Positions 42,015-49,695 of a DNA stretch of 64,000 bases are shown piece by piece. Origin of the DNA: Streptomyces sp. GS7. GTDB lineage: Bacteria > Actinomycetota > Actinomycetes > Streptomycetales > Streptomycetaceae. Each line of letters starts with the position of its first letter. Positions within the stretch are counted from its first letter, which is position 1. The position numbers and the translations under genes were made by a program. The notes beneath the pieces are model-generated. The model made no database searches. It was not told where the DNA came from and worked only from the letters and a program-made list of their open reading frames with translations. Location of the stretch: NCBI RefSeq assembly GCF_009834125.1, contig NZ_CP047146.1:372001-436000 (forward strand). The letters run 5' to 3'.

Positions 42015-43937
42015 GTGTTCAACCAGGACAGTGCACCCCCCGCACCTGCCCCTGCCGTCCCCCAACTCGTCCAGCCCCACCGGGTGTTGGTCGAGGGAGT
42101 CGTCCGCGAGGTCTCCGTCCCGCCACTCGCCCCGCCCGTCCGCACCGGCTCGCTCGGCGACATCCCCTTCACCAACGCCGCCGAGGCCCCGCACGAGACC
42201 GTCCTCTCCCGCCGGCAGCCCAGCGGCGCCTGGCGCGACATCACCGCCGCCGAGTTCGCCGGCGAAGTGCGCGCCGTGGCCAAAGGGCTCATCGCCCACG
42301 GCCTGGAACCCGGCGACCGCCTGGCGATCATGGCGCGGACCACCTACGAATGGACCCTCCTCGACTTCGCCGCCTGGGCCGCCGGCCTGGTCACCGTCCC
42401 CATCTACCCGACCTCCTCCGCCTACCAGGCGCAGTGGATCCTCCAGGACTCCGCCGCCCGCGCCTGCGTCGTCGAGACCGTCGACGAGGCCCGCCTGATC
42501 AGCGCCGTCCGCACCCACCTCCCCGCGCTCGGCAACCTCTGGCAGTTCAACACCGGCGCCGTCGCCCAGCTCGTCGACGCCGGCCGCGACCTCCCCGACG
42601 AGGCCGTCGACGCGCGCCGCGCCGCCGTCGCCCCGCCCGCCCTCGCCACCCTCGTCTACACCTCCGGCACCACCGGCCGCCCCAAGGGCTGCGCCCTCAC
42701 CCACGCCAACTTCTTCGCCGAGGTCGACAACGCCGTCGAGCTGCTGCACCCCGTCTTCCGGTCCGTCAGCGACGAGCCCGCCGCCACCCTCCTCTTCCTG
42801 CCCCTCTCGCACGTCTTCGGCCGGATGGTCGCCGTCGGCTGCCTGCGCGCCCGGGTCCGCCTCGGCCACGCCCCCAGCATCCAGACCGACGAACTGCTGG
42901 CCGACCTCGCCGGCTTCCGGCCCACCTTCCTCCTCGCCATCCCCTACGTCCTGGAGAAGGTCTTCAACACCGGCCGCGCCACCGCCGAGAAAATGGGCCG
43001 CGCCGCCTCGTTCGACCGCGCCGCCCGGATAGCCCGCGCCTACGGCGAGGCGGTCGAGGCCCGCGAACACGGCACCGGCCCCGGCCCCGGCGTCGGCCTC
43101 AGGGCCGCCCGCAAGCTCTACGACCCCCTCGTCTACCGCCGCATCCGGTCCGCCCTCGGCGGCCGGGTCCGCTACGCGATCTGCGGCGGCTCCCCCCTGG
43201 GCCACCGCCTCGCCGCCTTCTACTCCGGCGCCGGCATCGAGATCTTCGAGGGCTACGGCCTGACGGAGACCACCGCCGCGGCCACCGTCACCCCACCCCT
43301 CCGCCCCCGCATCGGCACGGTCGGCTGGCCGCTCCCCGGCAGCGCCGTCCGCATCGCCGACGACGGCGAGATCCTGCTCCGCGGCGGCCACGTCTTCTCC
43401 GGCTACTGGGACGCCGAGCTGGGCGCCGCCCGCCCGGCGACCGACCGGGACGGCTGGCTCCCCACCGGCGACATCGGCGCCCTCGACGCCGACGGCTACC
43501 TCGCCATCACCGGCCGCAAGAAGGAGATCATCGTGACCAGCGGCGGCAAGAACGTCGCCCCCGCGCCCCTGGAGGACCGCCTCCGCTCCCACCCCCTCGT
43601 AGGCCAGTGCATGGTCGTCGGCGACAACCGCCCGTACGTCACCGCGCTGATCACCCTGGAGCCCGACGGCCTCTCCCACTGGCGCCAGATGACCAGGAAA
43701 CGCGACACCCCGCTCACCGAACTCGTCCGGGACGAACGCCTCCTCGCCGACATCCAGCACGCCGTCGACGACGCCAACAAACTCGTCTCCCGCGCCGAGT
43801 CCATCCGCCGCTTCGCCGTCCTCCCGGCGGACTTCAGCGAGCAAACCGGGCATCTGACCCCCTCCCTCAAACTCCGCCGCGCCCTGGTCGCCCGCGACTT
43901 CGCAAAAGAGATAGACCAGCTTTACGAAAGCCAGTAA
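42015..43937 (+). CDS. Long-chain acyl-CoA synthetase (AMP-forming)
   Basis: A 640-residue FadD15-like enzyme that activates fatty acids with ATP and CoA. The AMP-binding motif is LVYTSGTTGRPKGCALTHAN, with GYGLTETTAAATV, the hinge region GWLPTGDIGALDADGYLAIT and RKKEIIVTSGGKNVAPAPLE following in order. The GTG at 42015 has GAGGAG 6 bp upstream. An N-terminal Pro/Val-rich 45-residue stretch precedes the domain. Single gene followed by a good terminator. Regulation by a TetR protein is suggested by the palindromes ahead. Confidence 0.93.
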   Translation: MFNQDSAPPAPAPAVPQLVQPHRVLVEGVVREVSVPPLAPPVRTGSLGDIPFTNAAEAPHETVLSRRQPSGAWRDITAAEFAGEVRAVAKGLIAHGLEPGDRLAIMARTTYEWTLLDFAAWAAGLVTVPIYPTSSAYQAQWILQDSAARACVVETVDEARLISAVRTHLPALGNLWQFNTGAVAQLVDAGRDLPDEAVDARRAAVAPPALATLVYTSGTTGRPKGCALTHANFFAEVDNAVELLHPVFRSVSDEPAATLLFLPLSHVFGRMVAVGCLRARVRLGHAPSIQTDELLADLAGFRPTFLLAIPYVLEKVFNTGRATAEKMGRAASFDRAARIARAYGEAVEAREHGTGPGPGVGLRAARKLYDPLVYRRIRSALGGRVRYAICGGSPLGHRLAAFYSGAGIEIFEGYGLTETTAAATVTPPLRPRIGTVGWPLPGSAVRIADDGEILLRGGHVFSGYWDAELGAARPATDRDGWLPTGDIGALDADGYLAITGRKKEIIVTSGGKNVAPAPLEDRLRSHPLVGQCMVVGDNRPYVTALITLEPDGLSHWRQMTRKRDTPLTELVRDERLLADIQHAVDDANKLVSRAESIRRFAVLPADFSEQTGHLTPSLKLRRALVARDFAKEIDQLYESQ

Positions 43938-43977
43938 CCCCCGGTATGGAGCTGTGACTCTCCGCACGTCAAACTAG

Positions 43978-44019
43978 AACCCCGTGTCACCTCTGTGGGG
44001 GAGGTGGCACGGGGTTTTC
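43978..44019 (+). terminator. Intrinsic terminator after the acyl-CoA synthetase
   Basis: AACCCCGTG-T-CACCTC (43978-43993) pairs with GAGGTG-G-CACGGGGTT (44001-44016), followed by TT. Strong hairpin with one mismatch. It also faces the end of the convergent ATPase gene. Confidence 0.85.
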
Positions 44020-44031
44020 GCCGTACCCGCG

Positions 44032-44412
44032 CTACGGGTCGGCGACCTCGCACCACACCGTCTTGCCCGCCTCCCCCTGCCGCACGCCCCACCGCAGCGC
44101 CACGGCATCCAGCAGCGCCATCCCCCGCCCGCTCTCGTCGTCGGCCGCCGCCCGCAGCAGCACGGGCAGCGCCCGGGGATCCGGATCGGTCACCTCGATC
44201 CGCCTACGTCCATCGGCGCGGACGGCGACGTGAACGGTCACCGGGGAGCCCTCGCCGACGTGGCGAATGACGTTACCGAGCAACTCGCTGACGCACAGCT
44301 CGACTTCGGGACACACCCTGCCGAGATGCGCACGCAGGGTGCGCCGCAGCACGGGGACTTCCTTCGGCACGGCAAGCAGCTCCACGGTGAGCGGCTTGCA
44401 GGGCGAGGTCAC
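44032..44412 (-). CDS. HATPase_c (anti-sigma-factor-like) ATP-binding protein
   Basis: A 126-residue protein of the serine-kinase/anti-sigma ATPase type. Family marks: the N-box ELCVSELLGNVIRHVGEGSPV and the G-box ESGRGMALLDAVALRWGV. It starts at GTG 44412, which overlaps the stop of the upstream small gene (GTGA). In Streptomyces such small ATPases accompany XRE/DUF397 pairs (AbaA and WhiJ-type clusters). It may phosphorylate or bind a partner, but the partner is not shown. Confidence 0.87.
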   Translation of the reverse strand: MTSPCKPLTVELLAVPKEVPVLRRTLRAHLGRVCPEVELCVSELLGNVIRHVGEGSPVTVHVAVRADGRRRIEVTDPDPRALPVLLRAAADDESGRGMALLDAVALRWGVRQGEAGKTVWCEVADP

Positions 44413-44624
44413 CGCGCCGCCGCTTTGCGCAGCACCTCGGCCAGCCGCCGCGCGGTGGCCGTGTTGCAGTTGCCCAGCGCGACCAGCGGCGGCGGATAAC
44501 TCCCCGCGAACGACGGCAGCTCGACCCCCAGGGACGGCAGCGTGATCCCGTTCTCCCGCAACGCGGAACGGAGCCCTTCCGCACACTCGTGCACGTCATC
44601 GGGGGCGGGGGTGGGGTGTGGCAT
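44409..44624 (-). CDS. Small protein of the WhiJ-like module
   Basis: A 71-residue protein beginning MPHPTPAPDDVHECAEGLRS with the core LGVELPSFAGSYPPPLVALG and NCNTATARRLAEVLRKAAAR. It has no membrane segment. It lies directly before the ATPase gene (4-bp overlap) and is divergent from the XRE regulator, a layout repeated many times in Streptomyces genomes. The ATG at 44624 has AAGGG at about 10 bp; ATG 44648 is an alternative. Function unknown. Confidence 0.75.
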   Translation of the reverse strand: MPHPTPAPDDVHECAEGLRSALRENGITLPSLGVELPSFAGSYPPPLVALGNCNTATARRLAEVLRKAAAR

Positions 44625-44736
44625 GGGCGTGGACCCTTCTGTGCGCATGGTGACGAACTGCTCACAGAGTGGCGTCGAGTCCGCGTAGCGTGGAAGGGAA
44701 TCCGACCTCGCTGAGCGAATGGTGGAAAGGTGAACC

Positions 44737-45591
44737 ATGCCCGCACGCAAGGATGTTGACGGCTCCGCGAGCGTCCCGGCCTTCTACGGCGCCGAACTGC
44801 GCTGGAAGCGCGAAGCGGCCGGCCTGACGCTCAGGGAGACCGTCGAAGGCAGCTACTTCGGCGAGACGTACCTCAGCGAGATCGAACACGGCAAGCGCCG
44901 CATGCCGGTCGAACTCGCCTGCCACGTGGACCGCCTCCTGAAGACCGACGGCTACTTCGAACGCCGCTGCGCGGATGTGCGCAAGGCGCGGCGGGCGGGG
45001 CATGCGGAGTACTTCGAGCGGATCCTCGAAGCCGAGAAGCACGCGGACACCATCGAGGACTGGGCCCCCACTCTCATCCCTGGTGTGTTGCAGACCGCGC
45101 CGTACGGACGGGCCTTGGTGCTGGCGGAACATCCCAACGCGACCGAAGAAGAGGTGGAAGAGAAGGTCAACGCCCGGTTGGCTCGTGCGTGCCTCTTCGA
45201 GAGCGACCACAAGACTCCAGAGTTCTGGGCAATCCTGCACGAGTCATTGCTGCGACAGTCCATCCTTCCGCCAGGGGAGATGGCCGAACAGCTGGATAGC
45301 ATCGCGGCGTTGGTGAGGCGGCGGCGGATCGTTGTGCAGGTCATTCCGTGGAACAGTGGCCCGCACCCGCTCATGCTCGGCCCGGCGATCATCCTGACGT
45401 TCCTCGACGCCCCGCCCCTCGTCTACACCGAATCGTCGTACAGCGGTGCCACCACTGACGATCCGGCCCTCGTGAGGAGGTACCGCAAGGCATACGATCG
45501 GCTCAGGGCCGCCGCAATGCCGCCTGAGGCGTCCCTGGCCACCATCGAGGCAGCGGCAGAGGACTATCGAAATGGCAAGCAACCGGATTGA
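44737..45591 (+). CDS. XRE family regulator with DUF5753 (WhiJ-like)
   Basis: A 284-residue regulator. The N-terminal HTH reads GAELRWKREAAGLTLRETVE with YFGETYLSEIEHGKRRMPVE. The remaining part is the DUF5753 domain (WAPTLIPGVLQTAPYGRALV, VVQVIPWNSGPHPLMLGPAI and PLVYTESSYSG). Such proteins control development or secondary metabolism together with a DUF397 partner. Codon use is less GC-biased than in core neighbours, which fits the mobile history of these modules. The last 20 bp overlap the DUF397 gene. Confidence 0.92.
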   Translation: MPARKDVDGSASVPAFYGAELRWKREAAGLTLRETVEGSYFGETYLSEIEHGKRRMPVELACHVDRLLKTDGYFERRCADVRKARRAGHAEYFERILEAEKHADTIEDWAPTLIPGVLQTAPYGRALVLAEHPNATEEEVEEKVNARLARACLFESDHKTPEFWAILHESLLRQSILPPGEMAEQLDSIAALVRRRRIVVQVIPWNSGPHPLMLGPAIILTFLDAPPLVYTESSYSGATTDDPALVRRYRKAYDRLRAAAMPPEASLATIEAAAEDYRNGKQPD

Positions 45592-45862
45592 CTTGACTGG
45601 TGCCCGGTGGCGCAAGAGCAGCTACAGCAACGGTGATGGCGGAGCCTGCATAGAGGTGGCCGAGGGGTTCCCCGGCGGCGCTCGCTGGCGTAAGAGCAGC
45701 TACAGCAACGGTTCCGACGGGGACTGCGTCGAGGTCGCCGACGGCACCCCCGGCATCGTCCCCGTCCGCGACAGCAAGGCCCCTCAGGGCCCCGCCCTCA
45801 CCTTCTCAACTGCCGCCTGGGGCGCCTTCATTGGAGCCATCGCCGCCTCCGGCGACTGCTGA
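45572..45862 (+). CDS. DUF397 protein with duplicated motif
   Basis: A 96-residue partner of the XRE regulator. The DUF397 core occurs twice: ARWRKSSYSNGDGGACIEVA (residues 11-30) and ARWRKSSYSNGSDGDCVEVA (about 37-56). Only the second is followed by the usual tail GIVPVRDSKAPQGPALTFST. Normal DUF397 proteins of this size have one copy. The duplication at DNA level includes AAGAGCAGCTACAGCAACGG in both. Translational coupling with the regulator is expected from the overlap. Confidence 0.9.
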   Translation: MASNRIDLTGARWRKSSYSNGDGGACIEVAEGFPGGARWRKSSYSNGSDGDCVEVADGTPGIVPVRDSKAPQGPALTFSTAAWGAFIGAIAASGDC

Positions 45863-45865
45863 GCC

Positions 45866-46177
45866 TCAACGCGGCGGCAAGGCAACAGCCGTCTGCATCT
45901 GGCACGAGTTGCACCAGAACGCCCACCCGTTCGCGTCGACGGAGCGCGAGCCGCACGCCAGGCACGGGTCGCCGACGAAGCTCGCGGCGACCCAGGAGCC
46001 GGCCGACGCGGCCCGGCGCCCGGCGGCCGTGCGCTCCTCCGCGTAGCAGGGGATGCAGACGCCGCCGTCGCGGCCGGGCAGCTTCATCGGACGTAACCCG
46101 CAGCCGGCGCAGGGCAGTTTGCCGACGTACTGGGCGTCCAGGCCGACCGGCTTGCCGTTTCTGCTGAAGGCCGCCAT
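45866..46177 (-). CDS. Zinc-ribbon protein of unknown function
   Basis: A 103-residue soluble protein with four cysteine pairs: LPCAGCGLRP, GVCIPCYAEE, DPCLACGSRS and FWCNSCQMQT, enough for two zinc sites. It starts at ATG 46177 behind GAGGAGG. The 45-residue CxxCxGxG protein ends 12 bp upstream in the same direction, so they form an operon. Function unknown; nucleic-acid or protein binding is likely. It ends three bases from the convergent DUF397 stop. Confidence 0.78.
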   Translation of the reverse strand: MAAFSRNGKPVGLDAQYVGKLPCAGCGLRPMKLPGRDGGVCIPCYAEERTAAGRRAASAGSWVAASFVGDPCLACGSRSVDANGWAFWCNSCQMQTAVALPPR

Positions 46178-46189
46178 GGTCTGCCTCCT

Positions 46190-46327
46190 CTATGCCAGGA
46201 CGGTTCCGGTGCCGGCGCAGCCGGAGCACTGTGTGGTGACCTTGTGGCCGCCGGGGGTCTCCCACTCCACGGTGCCCGCGCCGCCGCAGTCGGGGCAGGG
46301 CTTCTGCGGAGGCATGTTCTCGCTCAT
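46190..46327 (-). CDS. Small DnaJ-type zinc-finger protein
   Basis: A 45-residue protein: MSENMPPQKPCPDCGGAGTV, EWETPGGHKVTTQCSGCAGT, GTVLA. Two CxxCxGxG motifs separated by about 20 residues make one zinc centre as in the DnaJ central domain. It starts at ATG 46327 and ends 12 bp before the start of the zinc-ribbon gene. Similar mini-proteins are common in streptomycetes. A role in redox or protein folding is possible, but no evidence is visible here. Confidence 0.8.
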   Translation of the reverse strand: MSENMPPQKPCPDCGGAGTVEWETPGGHKVTTQCSGCAGTGTVLA

Positions 46328-46652
46328 TCTGCCCACGGTAGGCCGTGTCATGTGGCCATGCGACCACTTTCCGTAATCAGGCGGAACTCCACCGCGAGCG
46401 GGCTCCGGGGGTGCCGCGGACCGGGGCCTGTCGGCACTCGTCGTGAACGGTTCATGGCGGAACGGTCGGCTCCGCCCCGCCCCCGAGTGATCGTTCCGGG
46501 GCGTTAATTCCGCGACAAGGATCGGTTTTCTCCGGAGGGGCGGGCCGGAGAGGGGCTGTTCCCGCGTTTCTCGCGGCGCAATGCGGCCGACGGGAAAAGT
46601 TCATGTAGCTGCCATTAAAACCGCGTCCGCAAAGGGCGGGCGGGCAAAAGGC
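46328..46652. other. Intergenic stretch, no gene seen
   Basis: 325 bp between the zinc-finger operon and cspA, both on the minus strand. GAACGGTTC near 46445-46455 is a short palindrome. The A/T-richer part around 46600-46620 may carry a promoter for the zinc-finger genes, but this is not certain. Confidence 0.4.
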
Positions 46653-46693
46653 AGGAGCCCCGATCTCCTCCCGAAAGGAGGAGCGGGGCTCCT
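46653..46693 (-). terminator. Terminator of cspA
   Basis: On the minus strand AGGAGCCCCGCTCCTCC folds back on GGAGGAGATCGGGGCTCCT with a short loop, followed by GCCTTTTG. It ends 46 bp after the cspA stop. Confidence 0.85.
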
Positions 46694-46739
46694 TGGGTAC
46701 TACTAGTCGACCTAATAGGTAAAGGTCTGACCGGGCAAC

Positions 46740-46943
46740 TTAGACCGGCGTGACGTTCTCCGCCTGCGGGCCCTTCGGACCCTGCGTGACGTCGAAGTTA
46801 ACCTGCTGGTTCTCCTCAAGGGAGCGGAAGCCAGAGGCGTTGATCGCCGAGTAGTGGACGAAGACATCCGGGCCGCCGCCGTCCTGGGCGATGAAGCCGA
46901 AGCCCTTTTCAGCGTTGAACCACTTGACGGTTCCGGTAGCCAT
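46740..46943 (-). CDS. Cold shock protein CspA family
   Basis: A 67-residue single-stranded nucleic acid-binding protein (RNA chaperone). RNP1 (KGFGFIA) and RNP2 (VFVHYSAI) are intact in [20 protein letters not shown] and [21 protein letters not shown] lies 4 bp before the ATG, a perfect Shine-Dalgarno. A long structured 5' leader precedes it, and a strong terminator follows. Monocistronic. Confidence 0.96.
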   Translation of the reverse strand: MATGTVKWFNAEKGFGFIAQDGGGPDVFVHYSAINASGFRSLEENQQVNFDVTQGPKGPQAENVTPV

Positions 46944-47008
46944 GAGCCCTCCTTGGGCCAAAGGGTTGCCCTGCTCCAGAACCTGCAAACAAGTCTGAAA
47001 ACTACAAA

Positions 47009-47036
47009 AGCCTGCGGGTTACATGCTCCGCAGGCT
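47009..47036 (-). promoter_or_regulatory. Hairpin in the cspA 5' leader
   Basis: AGCCTGCGG and CCGCAGGCT (9-bp perfect arms, 10-nt loop) lie 66 to 93 bp upstream of the cspA start. Cold shock genes often carry long leaders that refold with temperature, and this hairpin is in the right place for that. Confidence 0.45.
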
Positions 47037-47183
47037 CTGTACTGCAAGGGAAACCAAACTGCAACTTGCGCTGAGCGTAGCATGATGCGCTCCTGAGGCG
47101 GAAGAGCCAAAGATCACGTTTAGCCGAGAGCGTGAAAGGTCATACCTGGACCCGCCGTGTTGCGCCGAGGAGAGCGGGTCTAG

Positions 47184-48107
<924 letters not shown>

Positions 48108-48188
48108 CGGCCGCCGGGCGTGATGGCCGCGGCCGGCGGCGTCCCGCGTACGTCGGCCGCAGCGCAGCGCAGCGCGGCGCCACCGGCC

Positions 48189-49277
48189 TCAGGGGGAGGG
48201 CGTCGGGCCGCTGAGGACCTTGCTGATGGCCTCCAGGCTCGCGTCCCGCATGCCCCTGATGTAGCTCTTGGCGTCGTGCCCGCCGTCCTCGATGACGTGC
48301 AGGTGCGCCTTCACGGGCCCCTTGGCGTACTGCCGGATGAAGCGCTCCAGATTGGCCCGGCCGCTCTCCCGCGTACCGATCTGGAACTGCAGGTAGACGT
48401 CCGGGGCGCCGGGGCGGGCGGCGAGCTGCCGGGCCAGGCGCTCCGGGTCGTTGGCCCGCTTCTCCTTCTCGTGGCCGCGCCAGAGAGGGGAGTCGGGGCG
48501 GGTGTCCGGGCCGCTGGCGATCACCGCCTTGAAGCGGTCGGGGTGCTGGAGGACCTGCTTGAGGCCGACGAAACCGCCCGACGAGGAACCCATGATCGCC
48601 CAGCCGTCGCGCGAGGTGAAGGTCCGGAAGTTGGCCTTGACCAGGTCGGGGACGTCGTCGGAAATCCAGGTGCCCATCTTCGGTTGCCCCGGGATGTCGC
48701 TGCCGTCGTAGTAGCGCTTGCCGGGGTTGAGGACCGGCATGGCGACGATGAACGGCTTGCTGCGGCCCTGGGCCACCAGGTCGCTGATGGTGCGCTGGAG
48801 CTTGAGGTCGGGGCCCGTCCAGTAGTTGGTCGGGTAGCCGTAGCTGCCCGGCAGGGCGAGCAGAACGGGGAACGCGCTGCTGCGGTAGCGGTCCTCGTAG
48901 TACTCCTTCGGGGCCCAGACCCACACGTCGCCGGTGAAGCCGGACTTCTTCCCGTGCAGGGTCGTCACGCCGATCTTCGTGCCGTCGCTGAGCGTGCTTG
49001 CCGTACGGAACTGCGCGCGCGGGCCGGTCGGCATCCGTACGGAGGGGTCGGCGGCGGCCGGCTGCGGCGGGCCGGGCACCCCGTCGGGGATGGTCTGGCT
49101 GAACGACATCGGCTCGCCGGTGTCGTTGAGGACGTCCATGTACTTGACCGCCGGGTACGCGCCGAGCCCCAGGATGGCGATGAACGCGGTGAGCAGGGAG
49201 AGCCGCCACTTGGGCCGGGGGCTCTCGGACGTACGGCGACCCCGGCGGCGGAACTTCGGGCGCGGGCGGTGGTGCAC
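48189..49277 (-). CDS. Membrane-anchored esterase (alpha/beta hydrolase, esterase D/antigen 85 type)
   Basis: A 362-residue protein. A basic cytoplasmic tail (RPRPKFRRRGRR) and one hydrophobic segment (LSLLTAFIAILGLGAYPAV) place the catalytic domain outside. The nucleophile is in AIMGSSSGGFVGLKQVL (GxSxG) and the catalytic His in HVIEDGGHDAKSY; VLLALPGSYGYPTNYW is near the oxyanion site. The GTG at 49277 has GGAGA at 6 bp; the frame is open 80 codons further upstream, but that part overlaps the 19-bp repeats and is not conserved-looking. Substrate unknown. Confidence 0.85.
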   Translation of the reverse strand: MHHRPRPKFRRRGRRTSESPRPKWRLSLLTAFIAILGLGAYPAVKYMDVLNDTGEPMSFSQTIPDGVPGPPQPAAADPSVRMPTGPRAQFRTASTLSDGTKIGVTTLHGKKSGFTGDVWVWAPKEYYEDRYRSSAFPVLLALPGSYGYPTNYWTGPDLKLQRTISDLVAQGRSKPFIVAMPVLNPGKRYYDGSDIPGQPKMGTWISDDVPDLVKANFRTFTSRDGWAIMGSSSGGFVGLKQVLQHPDRFKAVIASGPDTRPDSPLWRGHEKEKRANDPERLARQLAARPGAPDVYLQFQIGTRESGRANLERFIRQYAKGPVKAHLHVIEDGGHDAKSYIRGMRDASLEAISKVLSGPTPSP

Positions 49278-49413
49278 GGCGTTCTCCGGAGGGTCGCGCG
49301 GCGGCGTGGGGCGCTGTCGCAGGGCAGGACCGCTGGGGGCGGAAAGGTCGGGCGGGAGGGCCGACTTGTGTCCTGTTTGATGCGGAAAACGGGGCGAAGG
49401 TTTCCGCAACGGG

Positions 49414-49631
49414 GCATGACGTGGGTCATAAGCGTGTACGTGGGTGATCGGCGTGTACGGCGTTGACGTCGGTGAGCGCTGCTGGCGTGGGTGAGCACCG
49501 CTGGCGTTGGTGAGCACCGCTGGCGTCGGTGAGCGCCAGTGGAGTTGGTGGTCGGTGCTGGCGTCTGTGATCAGTGCTCGCGTGGGTGATCAGTGCTGGC
49601 TTCGGTGATCAGAGCTCGCGTGGGTCATCGG
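49414..49631. repeat. 19-bp tandem repeat array
   Basis: Eight units of exactly 19 bp in a row from 49480 to 49631 with consensus YGCTGGCGTNGGTGAKCAS; more degenerate units at 49414-49432 and 49433-49451 and a 28-bp irregular piece between. The GGTGATCA/GGTGAGCA core is the most constant part. The array lies in the region shared by the divergent esterase and kinase genes, ending 65 bp before the kinase start. Confidence 0.85.
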
Positions 49632-49695
49632 CGTTTCCGGTCCGGGGCAGGGCGCGAGCCATAAGCTTGGGGCGCCGTCATGAGGGGGAGGGGCG

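Noticed and set aside
49278..49517. Eighty extra N-terminal codons for the esterase
   Set aside because: The extension overlaps the 19-bp repeats, is Pro/His/Arg-rich, and a GTG with GGAGA lies right before the basic tail and membrane segment.
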